This document shows, piece after piece, positions 55,713 through 64,000 of a DNA stretch of 64,000 bases. This DNA is from Pseudomonas sp. MYb60 (GTDB lineage Bacteria; Pseudomonadota; Gammaproteobacteria; Pseudomonadales; Pseudomonadaceae). Both the position numbers and the translations under genes were made by a program. The notes beneath the pieces were generated by a model. That model made no database searches. It had not been told where the DNA came from and saw nothing but the letters and a program-made list of their open reading frames with translations. Each line of letters starts with the position of its first letter. The stretch's first letter is position 1. The stretch spans positions 202,539-266,538 of the forward strand of contig NZ_PCOZ01000007.1 in assembly GCF_002979555.1 (NCBI RefSeq), in the 5' to 3' direction.

Positions 55713-56846
55713 ATGGCAGTCAAGGTCCTGGTGGTGGACGATTCGGGTTTCTTCCGCCGCCGCGTCTCGGAAATTCTTTCCGCCGATCCAAGCATCCAGG
55801 TGGTCGGTACGGCCACCAATGGCAAGGAGGCGATTGATCAAGCCATGGCGCTCAAGCCGGACGTGATCACCATGGACTACGAGATGCCGATGATGGATGG
55901 CATCACGGCTGTCCGTCATATCATGCAACGCTGCCCGACCCCCGTGCTGATGTTCTCCTCGCTGACCCACGAAGGCGCCCGGGTGACCCTGGATGCGCTG
56001 GACGCTGGCGCGGTGGATTTCCTGCCGAAGAATTTCGAAGACATCTCGCGCAACCCCGAGAAGGTCAAGCAACTGCTGTGCGAGAAAGTCCACAGCATTT
56101 CCCGCAGCAACCGTCGCAGCCTGTTCAGCACCCCGGCGCCAGCACCTGCTCCGACGCCGGCACCGGTGGCTGCGCCGGCCTCGTCGTTTGCGCGACCGGC
56201 GCCTGCACCGGTTGCACGCCCCATCGCGCCGCCGGTACGGACCCCTGCGCCAGTTGCGGCCCACTCGCCGGCACCGAAACGCAAGGCCTACAAACTGGTT
56301 GCCATAGGTACGTCCACCGGCGGCCCGGTGGCTCTGCAGCGGGTGCTCACGCAACTGCCGGCCAACTTCCCTGCGCCGATCGTGCTGGTGCAACACATGC
56401 CGGCGGCGTTTACCAAAGCCTTCGCCGAGCGTCTGGACAAGCTGTGCCGCATCAGCGTCAAGGAAGCCGAGGATGGCGACATCCTGCGTCCGGGCCTGGC
56501 GTTGCTGGCACCGGGCGGCAAGCAAATGATGGTGGACGGGCGTGGCGCGATCAAAATCCTGCCGGGTGACGAGCGCCTGAACTACAAGCCATGCGTGGAT
56601 ATCACCTTCGGTTCGGCGGCCAAATCCTACGGCGACAAAGTTCTGGCGGTGGTGCTCACCGGCATGGGCGCCGACGGCCGTGAAGGCGCGCGCCTGCTCA
56701 AGCAGGGCGGCAGCGCGATCTGGGCCCAGGACGAAGCCAGCTGCGTGATCTATGGCATGCCGATGGCCATCGTCAAGGCCGACCTCGCCGACGCCGTCTA
56801 CAGCCTGGACGACATCGGCAGGCATTTGGTGGAGGCCTGTCTCTGA
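55713..56846 (+). CDS. cheB: Chemotaxis methylesterase CheB
   Basis: CheB removes methyl groups from chemoreceptors. The 377-residue protein has a receiver domain (Asp in [13 protein letters not shown]), a Pro/Ala-rich linker (about 140-190), and the esterase domain with catalytic Ser in [13 protein letters not shown], His in VQHMP, and Asp in [12 protein letters not shown]. Start 55713 has CGGAG; the stop overlaps motC (TGATG). Confidence 0.97.
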   Translation: MAVKVLVVDDSGFFRRRVSEILSADPSIQVVGTATNGKEAIDQAMALKPDVITMDYEMPMMDGITAVRHIMQRCPTPVLMFSSLTHEGARVTLDALDAGAVDFLPKNFEDISRNPEKVKQLLCEKVHSISRSNRRSLFSTPAPAPAPTPAPVAAPASSFARPAPAPVARPIAPPVRTPAPVAAHSPAPKRKAYKLVAIGTSTGGPVALQRVLTQLPANFPAPIVLVQHMPAAFTKAFAERLDKLCRISVKEAEDGDILRPGLALLAPGGKQMMVDGRGAIKILPGDERLNYKPCVDITFGSAAKSYGDKVLAVVLTGMGADGREGARLLKQGGSAIWAQDEASCVIYGMPMAIVKADLADAVYSLDDIGRHLVEACL

Positions 56847-57586
56847 TGGATGTATTGAGCCTGATCGGCATCATCATGGCGTTTGTCGCGATCATTGGCG
56901 GCAACTACCTCGAAGGCGGCCACCTTGGAGCCCTCGCCAACGGCCCGGCCGCGTTGATCGTGATCGGCGGCACCGTGGGTGCAGCGCTGTTGCAATCGCC
57001 GCTGAGCTCGTTCAAACGCGCCATGCAGATTGTCGTGTGGATCATCTTCCCGCCGCGTGTGGACCTGGCCGGCGGTATCGACCGCGTGGTCAACTGGAGC
57101 CTCACCGCCCGCAAGGAAGGCCTGCTGGGCCTGGAAGGCGTGGCGGACGCCGAGCCCGACAGCTACGCGCGCAAAGGCCTGCAATTATTGGTAGACGGCG
57201 CCGAACCGGAGGCGATCCGCAGCATCCTGGAGGTGGATTTCTACACCCAGGAAAGCCGCGACATCAATGCCGCCAAAGTCTTTGAAAGCATGGGCGGCTA
57301 TGCGCCGACCATTGGCATCATCGGTGCGGTGATGGGGTTGATCCACGTGATGGGCAACCTGGCGGATCCTTCGCAACTGGGCAGCGGCATTGCCGTGGCG
57401 TTCGTCGCCACCATCTACGGCGTGGCCAGCGCCAACCTGGTGCTGCTGCCGGTGGCGAGCAAGCTCAAGTCGATTGCCATGCGCCAGTCGCGTTACCGCG
57501 AAATGTTGCTCGAGGGCATCCTGTCGATTGCCGAGGGCGAGAACCCGCGCTCCATCGAACTGAAGCTCCAGGGCTTCATGGATTGA
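56846..57586 (+). CDS. motC: Flagellar stator protein MotC (MotA-like)
   Basis: MotC is the proton-channel A-subunit of the second Pseudomonas stator, needed for swarming. The 246-residue protein has four helices and the family segment GGYAPTIGIIGAVMGLIHVM. It is coupled to cheB and separated from motD by a REPIN. Confidence 0.96.
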   Translation: MDVLSLIGIIMAFVAIIGGNYLEGGHLGALANGPAALIVIGGTVGAALLQSPLSSFKRAMQIVVWIIFPPRVDLAGGIDRVVNWSLTARKEGLLGLEGVADAEPDSYARKGLQLLVDGAEPEAIRSILEVDFYTQESRDINAAKVFESMGGYAPTIGIIGAVMGLIHVMGNLADPSQLGSGIAVAFVATIYGVASANLVLLPVASKLKSIAMRQSRYREMLLEGILSIAEGENPRSIELKLQGFMD

Positions 57587-57597
57587 TGAACATGCAC

Positions 57598-57701
57598 CCT
57601 GTAGGAGCCGGCTTGCCGGCGAAAATCGCCAACGATAATGCGGGTTGCCTGATGCCCCGCGGCGCTCTCGGGTTTTTCGCCGGCAAGCCGGCTCCTACAG
57701 G
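57598..57701. repeat. REPIN (two inverted REP sequences) between motC and motD
   Basis: Two perfect 28-nt inverted arms (57598-57625 and 57674-57701), each with GTAGGAGCCGGCTTGCCGGC or its complement, are 48 bp apart. This is the paired-REP form spread by RAYT transposases in Pseudomonas. It belongs to a different sequence group from the GTGGGAGGGGGC elements. It occupies most of the 142-bp gap. Confidence 0.88.
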
Positions 57702-57728
57702 TGTTTTGTGTTGCTGGGGGTATTGCCT

Positions 57729-58616
57729 GTGAGCCGTCGCCGTCGCGAGCCTGAAGAGCACGTCAATCACGAACGCTGGCTGGTGTCCTACGCGGACTTC
57801 ATCACCTTGCTGTTCGCGTTTTTCGTGGTGATGTATTCGATCTCGTCGATCAACGAGGGCAAGTACAAAGTCATTTCCCAGGCGCTGGTCGGGGTGTTCA
57901 ACGATGCCGACCGTTCGCTCAAGCCGATCCCCATCGGCGACGAGCGGCCCAAGACCGTGACGCCGGCCAAGCCGCTGGTCAACGACAGCGACGAAACCGC
58001 CGCGGGCGTGGGCGGTACCAGCGACCCGCTGAAAAGCATCGCCGACGACATCAGCGCCGCGTTTGGCGACCTGATCAGCTCCAACCAGATGACCGTGCGC
58101 GGCAATGAGTTGTGGGTGGAGATCGAACTCAATTCCAGCCTGTTGTTCGCCAGTGCCGACGCGCTGCCCAGCGACCAGGCGTTCACCATCATCGACAAGG
58201 TCGCGGCGATTCTCAAACCGTTCGAGAACCCGATCCACGTCGAAGGCTTTACCGACAATTTTCCCATCAGCACGGCGCAGTACCCCACCAACTGGGAGCT
58301 GTCTTCGGCGCGGGCGTCGAGCATCGTGCGCATGCTGGCGATGCAGGGCGTGAACCCCGGACGCCTGGCCTCGGTGGGGTACGGCGAGTTTCAGCCAGTG
58401 GCCAATAACGCCACGGTAGAAGGTCGCGCGAAGAATCGCAGGGTGGTACTGGTGGTCTCGCGCAACCTGGATGTGCGCCGCAGCCTGACCGGTACCGGCA
58501 CGGCCAATGCAACACCGGATGCCGCGTTGAAGCGCGCTGGCACACAAACTGCACCGGCCACGGTAAAACCGCCGGTTCGCCAGAGCAACGTCAATACTCC
58601 GTCACCGGCTCAATAA
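57729..58616 (+). CDS. motD: Flagellar stator protein MotD (MotB-like)
   Basis: MotD is the B-subunit of the stator: a cytoplasmic Arg-rich lead, one membrane helix with the proton-carrying Asp (SYADFITLLFAFFVVMYSIS), and a C-terminal OmpA-like peptidoglycan-binding domain (VEGFTDNFPISTAQYPTNWE). The GTG at 57729 has GGGGGT eight bases before it and matches MotD relatives; codons before it are in the REPIN. The product is 295 residues. Confidence 0.94.
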   Translation: MSRRRREPEEHVNHERWLVSYADFITLLFAFFVVMYSISSINEGKYKVISQALVGVFNDADRSLKPIPIGDERPKTVTPAKPLVNDSDETAAGVGGTSDPLKSIADDISAAFGDLISSNQMTVRGNELWVEIELNSSLLFASADALPSDQAFTIIDKVAAILKPFENPIHVEGFTDNFPISTAQYPTNWELSSARASSIVRMLAMQGVNPGRLASVGYGEFQPVANNATVEGRAKNRRVVLVVSRNLDVRRSLTGTGTANATPDAALKRAGTQTAPATVKPPVRQSNVNTPSPAQ

Positions 58617-58666
58617 CCTATGCAATGTCTCGGTCGCGGCTGTGCCTGCCGGGAGGAATCAACCGA

Positions 58667-59455
58667 ATGAGAGTCTGGGCAGTTGCCAATCAAAAAGGTG
58701 GGGTCGGCAAGACCACCACCTCCATCGCCCTGGCCGGCTTGCTGGCCGAGGCGGGCAAGCGCGTGGTCGTGGTGGACCTAGATCCCCATGGCTCGATGAC
58801 CAGCTATTTCGGCTATGACCCGGATGCGCTGGAACACAGCTGCTACGACCTGTTCCTGCACAAAGGCAGCGTACCGGCCGATTTGCCGGGGCAACTGCTG
58901 CTGCCCACCAGCAACGAGAGCATTTCCCTGCTGCCGTCCAGCACCGCCCTGGCCACCCTTGAGCGCCAGTCGCCGGGGCAGAGCGGGTTGGGCCTGGTGA
59001 TCGCCAAGACCCTGGCGCAACTGTGGCAGGACTTCGACTACGCCATCATCGACAGCCCACCTTTGCTCGGCGTGCTGATGGTCAACGCCTTGGCGGCCAG
59101 CCAGCAGCTGGTGATCCCGGTGCAGACCGAACACCTGGCGGTCAAGGGCCTGGAGCGTATGGTCAGCACCCTGGCGATGATCAACCGTTCACGCAAGCAG
59201 GCGCTGCCGTTCAGTATCGTGCCGACCCTGTTCGACCGCCGCACCCAGGCGTCTCTCGGCACTTTGCGCGTGTTGCGCGACGCTTATCCGGACACTATCT
59301 GGAACGGCTACATCCCGGTGGACACGCGCCTGCGTGACGCCAGCCGTGCAGGGCTCACCCCGTCGCAGTTCGACGGTAAAAGCCGTGGCGTGCTGGCCTA
59401 CCGCGCGTTGCTCAAGCACCTGCTGGCCCAGCAGCTTGTGGCGCAGGTGGCGTGA
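58667..59455 (+). CDS. ParA-family ATPase of the chemotaxis locus (ParC-like)
   Basis: The 262-residue ATPase has the deviant Walker A QKGGVGKTTT and the switch VVVDLDPHGSMTSYFG. In Vibrio and Pseudomonas the ParA-like protein next to cheW (ParC) directs chemotaxis arrays to the pole. The start at 58667 has GGGAGGA nine bases away. It is coupled to the next gene (TGATG). It is not a plasmid partition gene here, as no ParB or site is present. Confidence 0.92.
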   Translation: MRVWAVANQKGGVGKTTTSIALAGLLAEAGKRVVVVDLDPHGSMTSYFGYDPDALEHSCYDLFLHKGSVPADLPGQLLLPTSNESISLLPSSTALATLERQSPGQSGLGLVIAKTLAQLWQDFDYAIIDSPPLLGVLMVNALAASQQLVIPVQTEHLAVKGLERMVSTLAMINRSRKQALPFSIVPTLFDRRTQASLGTLRVLRDAYPDTIWNGYIPVDTRLRDASRAGLTPSQFDGKSRGVLAYRALLKHLLAQQLVAQVA

Positions 59456-60246
59456 TGAACCGGCCCATCGAATTCAAGACCCGGCCGCAGCTGGCGCTGG
59501 AATCCTATCTGGATAACCTGCTGCAGGATGCGACCGAAGAGGCGTTGCCCGAGCCGATCCTGGTGCTCGAGCCTGCCGTCGAACGGGAAGCAGCGCTGGA
59601 TGAGTTCCAGCTGGCGGTGCTCGAAGAGCAGGCGCGCGACGCCAACGTCGTGGTGCCGATTGTGCCCGTTGTGCCGGAGGTGGCAGAGCCGGTGGCGGCG
59701 GTTGTCGAGCCAGTGGTGGAAGTGCATCTGCCGCCGAGCATCACGCCGCCTCCCGCCACCCCTGACGGGCGCCCTGGCTGGGCCGCCGAGCCGTTCGAAT
59801 GCCTGTTGTTCGATGTCGCCGGCCTGACCCTGGCCGTGCCGCTGGTGTGCCTGGGCTCGATCTATTCGCTGGAAGGCCAGGAGTTGACGCCGCTGTTCGG
59901 GCAACCGGAGTGGTTCCTGGGCATCCTGCCCAGCCAGGCCGGCAACCTCAAGGTCCTCGATACCGCGCGCTGGGTGATGCCCGACCGCTACCGCGACGAC
60001 TTCCGCCAGGGCCTGCAATACGTGATCTCGGTGCAGGGCTACGAGTGGGGGCTGGCGGTGCATCAGGTCAGCCGCTCGTTGCGCCTGGATCCGAACGAAA
60101 TCAAATGGCGCAGCCACCGGGGCCAGCGGCCTTGGCTGGCAGGCACCGTGATCGAACACATGTGCGCGTTGCTCGACGTCGCCGAGCTGGCCGAGTTGAT
60201 CGCCAGTGGCGCCGTCAAAACGCTGCCAGTGACTAAACGTAGTTGA
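59455..60246 (+). CDS. CheW-domain protein ParP-like, polar array anchor
   Basis: The 263-residue protein has a Glu/Pro/Val-rich N-terminal region (about 25-100) and a C-terminal CheW-like domain (CLLFDVAGLTLAVPLVCLGS to the end). ParP joins CheA arrays to ParC in relatives. Position after the ParA gene and before cheW matches. The GTG at 59452 is also in frame; the ATG at 59455 is chosen. Confidence 0.9.
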   Translation: MNRPIEFKTRPQLALESYLDNLLQDATEEALPEPILVLEPAVEREAALDEFQLAVLEEQARDANVVVPIVPVVPEVAEPVAAVVEPVVEVHLPPSITPPPATPDGRPGWAAEPFECLLFDVAGLTLAVPLVCLGSIYSLEGQELTPLFGQPEWFLGILPSQAGNLKVLDTARWVMPDRYRDDFRQGLQYVISVQGYEWGLAVHQVSRSLRLDPNEIKWRSHRGQRPWLAGTVIEHMCALLDVAELAELIASGAVKTLPVTKRS

Positions 60247-60299
60247 TTGAACAATAAGGACCACGCCATTGCGTGGCCATTTTTGAAGGGGTCAGGGGT

Positions 60300-60782
60300 A
60301 TGAACAAGTCAGCGTCCGCACAAGGTTTGGATGATCCGATCCTGCAATGGGTAACCTTCAAGCTGGACAATGAGTCCTACGGCATCAACGTGATGCGCGT
60401 GCAGGAAGTGCTGCGCTACACCGAGATCGCGCCCGTACCAGGTGCGCCGAGCTATGTGCTGGGCATCATCAACCTGCGTGGCAACGTGGTGACGGTGATC
60501 GACACCCGCCAGCGTTTTGGCCTGGTGCCGACCGAAGTCAACGACAACACCCGAATTGTCATCATCGAAGCCGACAAGCAAGTGGTCGGGATCATGGTCG
60601 ACAGCGTGGCTGAAGTGGTCTATCTGCGTCAGTCCGAGGTCGAAACCGCGCCGAACGTGGGTAACGAAGAGTCCGCCAAATTCATCCAGGGCGTGTGCAA
60701 CAAGAACGGCGAGCTGCTGATCCTGGTTGAGCTGGACAAGATGATGAGCGAAGAAGAATGGTCGGATCTGGAGAACATCTGA
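60300..60782 (+). CDS. cheW: Chemotaxis coupling protein CheW
   Basis: CheW links chemoreceptors to CheA. The 160-residue protein has the family segments FKLDNESYGINVMRVQEVLR, ILGIINLRGNVVTVIDTRQR-type core and IMVDSVAEVVYL. The start at 60300 (MNKSASAQGLDDPILQW) follows GGGGTCAGGGGT. Confidence 0.97.
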   Translation: MNKSASAQGLDDPILQWVTFKLDNESYGINVMRVQEVLRYTEIAPVPGAPSYVLGIINLRGNVVTVIDTRQRFGLVPTEVNDNTRIVIIEADKQVVGIMVDSVAEVVYLRQSEVETAPNVGNEESAKFIQGVCNKNGELLILVELDKMMSEEEWSDLENI

Positions 60783-61175
60783 TTGTTTCTTGAAGCGGCG
60801 GTGATCGTCCTGGCCCTGTTGTGGGCCGGGACGCTGGCATTTGTGCTGCGCTACGTGCGCCAGCAACGGGAATTGGCTTTGCAACAGGCCGAGCGCGATG
60901 CGGTGCGTGACCGGCGCGTGGTGGAATTGGCCAAGCGCGTGGATCACTTCCAGCAGACTGCGGTGAAGGTCGGGGACGAGGTGCACGAACTGCGCGCGAT
61001 TCTTGCGCCGTTGCCGGACAAACTGGCGCAGATCGAGCAGCGCGATCCCTCGAGCCTGTCATTTGCCCAGGCGGCCAAGCTGGTCGGCATGGGCGCGACC
61101 GTGGATGAGCTGACGCAGTCGTGCGGGCTGACCCAGGCGGAAGCGCAGTTGATGAGCAAGCTGCATAAAGGCTGA
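60783..61175 (+). CDS. DUF2802-family membrane-anchored protein
   Basis: The 130-residue protein has one N-terminal helix (about 3-22), a charged coiled coil (about 25-80), and the DUF2802 C-terminal domain (SFAQAAKLVGMGATVDELTQ). The TTG start directly follows the cheW stop, with GGAG nine bases before it. It closes the chemotaxis operon in Pseudomonas; its role is unknown. Confidence 0.87.
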   Translation: MFLEAAVIVLALLWAGTLAFVLRYVRQQRELALQQAERDAVRDRRVVELAKRVDHFQQTAVKVGDEVHELRAILAPLPDKLAQIEQRDPSSLSFAQAAKLVGMGATVDELTQSCGLTQAEAQLMSKLHKG

Positions 61176-61189
61176 GCCCCCGCTGGTCA

Positions 61190-61246
61190 AAATGGGGGGG
61201 CTTGTTTTGGGGGGCGCTGCGCCCCCCCGCGCGGGGCAAGCCCGCT
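61190..61246. repeat. GC-rich hairpin and REP-like sequence after the chemotaxis operon
   Basis: GGGGGGCGC (61209-61217) and GCGCCCCCC (61219-61227) are perfect complements, and GCGGGGCAAGCCCGCTC (61230-61246) is a REP core of another group. The region probably ends the operon and also holds degenerate REP material. The remaining gap to 61394 shows nothing clear. Confidence 0.6.
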
Positions 61247-61394
61247 CACCACGGCAAGCCCTCTCAGCACCTCTGGCGTGCTTCCCTATGGTTATCTCCA
61301 CGGCTCGGGAAATTATTTTCCAGCCGCACGACCTTTTTCCTTCCAGCCGCGGTCAACATCCTTCAAGCACCTTTGAACTCGAGAGAACCCACTC

Positions 61395-62312
61395 ATGACC
61401 AGCCCCAACGCCCTGTTGATTCTCCATGGCAAGCAAGCCCTCAACGAGGACGTGCGCGCGGCGGTGCAGGAGCGGCGGGAGCAGGGCTGGGAACTGGCGG
61501 TGCGGGTGACGTGGGAGGGTGGCGACGCCCAGCGCCTGGTCAACGAAGCCCTGGCCAACGGCTACACCCACATTATTGCGGGCGGCGGCGACGGTACCTT
61601 GCGCGACGTGGCTGAAGCCATGGCCGAGGCCAAGACTGAAGCCAGCCTGGTGCTGATGCCCCTGGGCACCGCCAACGATTTTGCCAAGGCCGCCGGTGTG
61701 CCGCTGGAGCCCGCCCAGGCCCTGGCCCTGCTGGATGTGCCACCAAGGGCCATCGACCTCGGCCAGGTCGGCGGGCAGGTGTTCCTCAACATGGCCACCG
61801 GCGGCTTCGGCAGCCAGGTCACCGCCAACACCTCCGAAGACCTGAAAAAAGTACTGGGCGGCGCTGCCTACTTGTTCACCGGCCTGACGCGCTTCAGTGA
61901 GTTGAAAGCCGCCTACGCAGAGCTGGCTGGCCCCGACTTCCATTGGAAAGGCGAGCTGCTTGCACTGGGGATCGGCAACGGTCGTCAGGCGGGGGGCGGG
62001 CACGAGCTATGCCCGGGCGCCATGGCCGATGATGGCTTGCTGGACGTCAGCATCCTGCCTGCGCCCCAGGAAGTGGTCGGCACGCTGCGCACCCTGATGA
62101 CCGACGGCGGCATGGACAACCTGTTCGTGCGAGCGCGCCTGCCGTGGGTGGAGATCAAGGTGGCCGACGGCTTGTACATCAACCTCGACGGCGAGCCGCT
62201 CAAGGGCGACGACCTGCGCTTCGAAGCCTTGCCCAAGGCCTTGCGCGTGCACCTGCCAGCGGGTTCGCCGCTAGTCGTCCAGGCTGATGATCTGCTCACG
62301 CACGGCAAATAG
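61395..62312 (+). CDS. yegS: YegS-like lipid kinase
   Basis: The 305-residue protein belongs to the diacylglycerol kinase-like family: nucleotide motif GGGDGTLRDVAEA, LPLG-type segment MPLGTANDFA, and the second-domain NMATGGFG and DDGLLDV. YegS phosphorylates a lipid such as phosphatidylglycerol in E. coli. Its 3' end overlaps the convergent response-regulator gene by 42 bp. Confidence 0.92.
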   Translation: MTSPNALLILHGKQALNEDVRAAVQERREQGWELAVRVTWEGGDAQRLVNEALANGYTHIIAGGGDGTLRDVAEAMAEAKTEASLVLMPLGTANDFAKAAGVPLEPAQALALLDVPPRAIDLGQVGGQVFLNMATGGFGSQVTANTSEDLKKVLGGAAYLFTGLTRFSELKAAYAELAGPDFHWKGELLALGIGNGRQAGGGHELCPGAMADDGLLDVSILPAPQEVVGTLRTLMTDGGMDNLFVRARLPWVEIKVADGLYINLDGEPLKGDDLRFEALPKALRVHLPAGSPLVVQADDLLTHGK

Positions 62313-62930
62313 CACCAGGCCCGCCACGTCGAAAATCTGCAGCCGCTTCATGATCTGCGAGCGGTGCGCTTCCACGGTCTTGACGCTCAGGCCCAGGCCG
62401 TGGGCGATTTCGCGGGTGGACTTGCCGCGCACGATCAGCCGCAGGATCTCCAACTGGCGTGCGGTAAGGTTATGACTGTGGCCGGCCGGTGTGGCCGGGC
62501 CGTTGGCGCGCACCAGCGCCTGGTTGATCACGGTGTGGGCGATCGCGGGGCTCAGGTAGCGTTCGTTGTTGCGCAGGGCCAGCAGCGCGTGTTCCAGCTC
62601 GTTGGCGGTGGTGTCCTTGAGCAGGTAGCCATGGGCGCCGGCTTCCAGCGCACACATGATCAGCTCGGGGTCGGTGTGCATCGACAGGATCAGCACGCGG
62701 CTCTTGGGGTAGACGCGCTTGAGCTGCTGCAAGGCGTCCAGGCCGCCGGTGTGTTTCATCGACAGGTCCAGCAGCACGATATCGGGCTGCAAGGCGCTGA
62801 ATGTCTCCAGCAGTTGCGTGCCATCGCTGGCTTCGCCGGTCACGGTGTAGCCTGGGATGTCCTGGACCAGCGCGCGTACGCCGGCCCGAATCAAGGCGTG
62901 GTCATCCACCAGAAGTAATGTACAGCTCAA
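62271..62930 (-). CDS. NarL/LuxR-type response regulator
   Basis: The 219-residue protein has a receiver (Asp55 in IVLLDLSMKHTGGLDALQQL) and a C-terminal LuxR-type helix-turn-helix (NLTARQLEILRLIVRGKSTR to KTVEAHRSQIMKRL). The TTG start overlaps the stop of the upstream kinase (TTGA), so the pair is coupled. Its target is unknown. Confidence 0.92.
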   Translation of the reverse strand: MSCTLLLVDDHALIRAGVRALVQDIPGYTVTGEASDGTQLLETFSALQPDIVLLDLSMKHTGGLDALQQLKRVYPKSRVLILSMHTDPELIMCALEAGAHGYLLKDTTANELEHALLALRNNERYLSPAIAHTVINQALVRANGPATPAGHSHNLTARQLEILRLIVRGKSTREIAHGLGLSVKTVEAHRSQIMKRLQIFDVAGLVLFAVREQIISLDD

Positions 62931-63916
62931 TCGAAAACCTTAGGGGAACTGGCCCGTTCGAGGGCGCGAGGCGCCCAGGGGAAAAGCGCTTCGATCCGAG
63001 TCCCTTTGCCTGGCTGGCTGCTGACGGAGAATGAACCGCCAAGCTGATCTATCCGCTCTGACATGCCGGCCATGCCCCGTTGGCCTTCCAGGCCGGGGTT
63101 GATGGCAGGCGAAAAGCCCACGCCGTCGTCGCTGATGCTCAGCGCGAGGCCTTCGGGCAGGCGTTGCAGGCGTACCAGCAGATTGCGCGCCTGGGCGTGG
63201 CGTAGCATGTTGGTTACCGCTTCCTGGGTAATGCGAAAGGCCGCCACGGCGATGGCTTCAGGCACGCCATCCAGTTGCTGCCGGCATTCCAGGCTCCAGT
63301 GCACCTGGGTGTTTTCAAGCGTCTTGAGCAGGTGGGCGCGCAGGCTGGCTTCCAGCCCCAGGCTCGCCAGTTGACGAGGGTTGAGGATCGCGGACACGTC
63401 GCGCACCTTGGCCAGGGTTTCGTCGAGGGTGCTGGACAGTGTGGCGCACTGGCTGTGCAGCTCGTCGGGCAAGCGGCGCATGAGCCAATCGGTTTGCAGC
63501 TTGGCGGCGGTGAGCAGTTGGCCGATATCGTCATGCAGTTCGCGGCTTAGCCGGTGACGTTCGTTTTCCTGCACTTGCAGCAGGCGGTCAGCCAATTCCT
63601 GGGGTTGTAACTTGATGGCTTTGCGGCTGCTCCATTGCTGCAGCCCAACCACCACGACAATGATCAGATTGATCAGCAATTCCAGCACTGGCAGCGACCC
63701 AGAGCGGGTATAGGCCAACGCACTGAGCAGCAGCGAACCCAGGCACAGGGCGAGGATCAGGCGGCGCACATTGCTGTGGGACGCATACCTGGCGAAGGAG
63801 GGCTTTAGGTTGGCGTACATAGCGGATGGAGCCAATGGAAGTTCGCTGCGGGAAGTCCCGTCAGGGTGTCTGACCGGACTTTGTTTGGAATGCGTTTTGT
63901 AATCGGTTTTATACAT
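62927..63916 (-). CDS. NarX/DegS-type sensor histidine kinase
   Basis: The 329-residue kinase has two membrane helices (about 50-65 and 73-95), a HisKA_3 domain with His in RLSRELHDDIGQLLTA, and the ATPase domain with ISDDGVGFSP and GQRGMAGMSERIDQLGG. No sensor domain of any size lies between the helices. An ATG at 63820 could start a 297-residue form; neither start has a clear ribosome site. Confidence 0.88.
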   Translation of the reverse strand: MYKTDYKTHSKQSPVRHPDGTSRSELPLAPSAMYANLKPSFARYASHSNVRRLILALCLGSLLLSALAYTRSGSLPVLELLINLIIVVVVGLQQWSSRKAIKLQPQELADRLLQVQENERHRLSRELHDDIGQLLTAAKLQTDWLMRRLPDELHSQCATLSSTLDETLAKVRDVSAILNPRQLASLGLEASLRAHLLKTLENTQVHWSLECRQQLDGVPEAIAVAAFRITQEAVTNMLRHAQARNLLVRLQRLPEGLALSISDDGVGFSPAINPGLEGQRGMAGMSERIDQLGGSFSVSSQPGKGTRIEALFPWAPRALERASSPKVFD

Positions 63917-64000
63917 GATGAAGTTGAGTCACTTCGCGTGGCGCATAGTACCACTACTCTTCACGGCCGGTCGCCTGGTGCCCGTCCTGGCAGGCTTTTA

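Noticed and set aside
1..64000. Search for prophage, insertion sequences, integrase, tRNA or rRNA genes, CRISPR arrays or a plasmid origin
   Set aside because: None seen. The ParA-like protein at 58667 has no ParB or parS partner and belongs to the chemotaxis locus. REP elements are the only mobile-type sequences.

Overview
The window comes from a Pseudomonas of the fluorescens group. Coding is dense and GC-rich. The flagellar, chemotaxis and phenylalanine-degradation genes have the Pseudomonas family layout, with the one-flagellin polar regulators FleQ, FleS, FleR, FleN and FlhF and the MotC/MotD stators. Several intergenic regions carry REP-type palindromes with GTGGGAGGGGGC arms, which are typical of P. 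fluorescens. The species call is an inference from gene content; no 16S or other species marker is present.

Layout. Positions 1-7.8 kb hold housekeeping and accessory genes: the 3' part of recQ, a MarR regulator, a PlpD-like patatin/outer-membrane-barrel protein (minus), a SelW-like protein, a small membrane protein, an EamA transporter, an AraC regulator and an LpxH-like metallophosphoesterase. Positions 7.9-12.1 kb hold the phenylalanine catabolism locus phhABC (minus) with its divergent activator phhR. Positions 12.4-20.8 kb hold flgFGHIJKL behind a sigma-54 promoter, without flgBCDE in front. Next come a stand-alone ketoacyl synthase III, then fliC (sigma-28 promoter), flaG, fliD, a 48-codon reading frame, fliS, fliT, and the regulators fleQ and fleSR. 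Positions 31.2-39.4 kb hold fliEFGHIJ and the HsbA/HsbR/HptB switch. Positions 39.6-46.5 kb hold fliK and fliLMNOPQR-flhB, followed by a cold-shock gene. Positions 47-61.2 kb hold flhA, flhF, fleN, fliA, cheYZAB, motCD, the ParC/ParP pair, cheW and a DUF2802 protein. The window ends with a YegS-like lipid kinase and a convergent NarL-type two-component pair (minus).

How the genes work together. FleQ (sigma-54 activator, restrained by FleN) switches on fleSR and the basal body, export and switch operons. FleSR then drives rod and hook-associated genes, and FliA drives flagellin. Six sigma-54 -24/-12 elements with the exact 10-nt GG-to-GC gap were found, in front of flgF, fleS, fliE, fliK, fliL and flhA; a weaker one precedes fliD. 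FlhF and FleN set position and number of flagella. CheY, CheZ, CheA, CheB and CheW form the chemotaxis pathway, and ParC/ParP probably hold its array at the pole.

The most interesting signal is in CheA. It lacks a recognisable P2 (CheY/CheB docking) domain. Instead its Ala/Pro linker carries four spaced copies of an acidic D-x-E-F-E-x-L-L element that resembles the CheY-binding peptides at the FliM N-terminus and CheZ C-terminus, both also encoded here. FliN carries a similar element. Other points are a coupled 48-codon ORF between fliD and fliS, a strong cheA-cheB intercistronic hairpin, and a REPIN splitting motC from motD.
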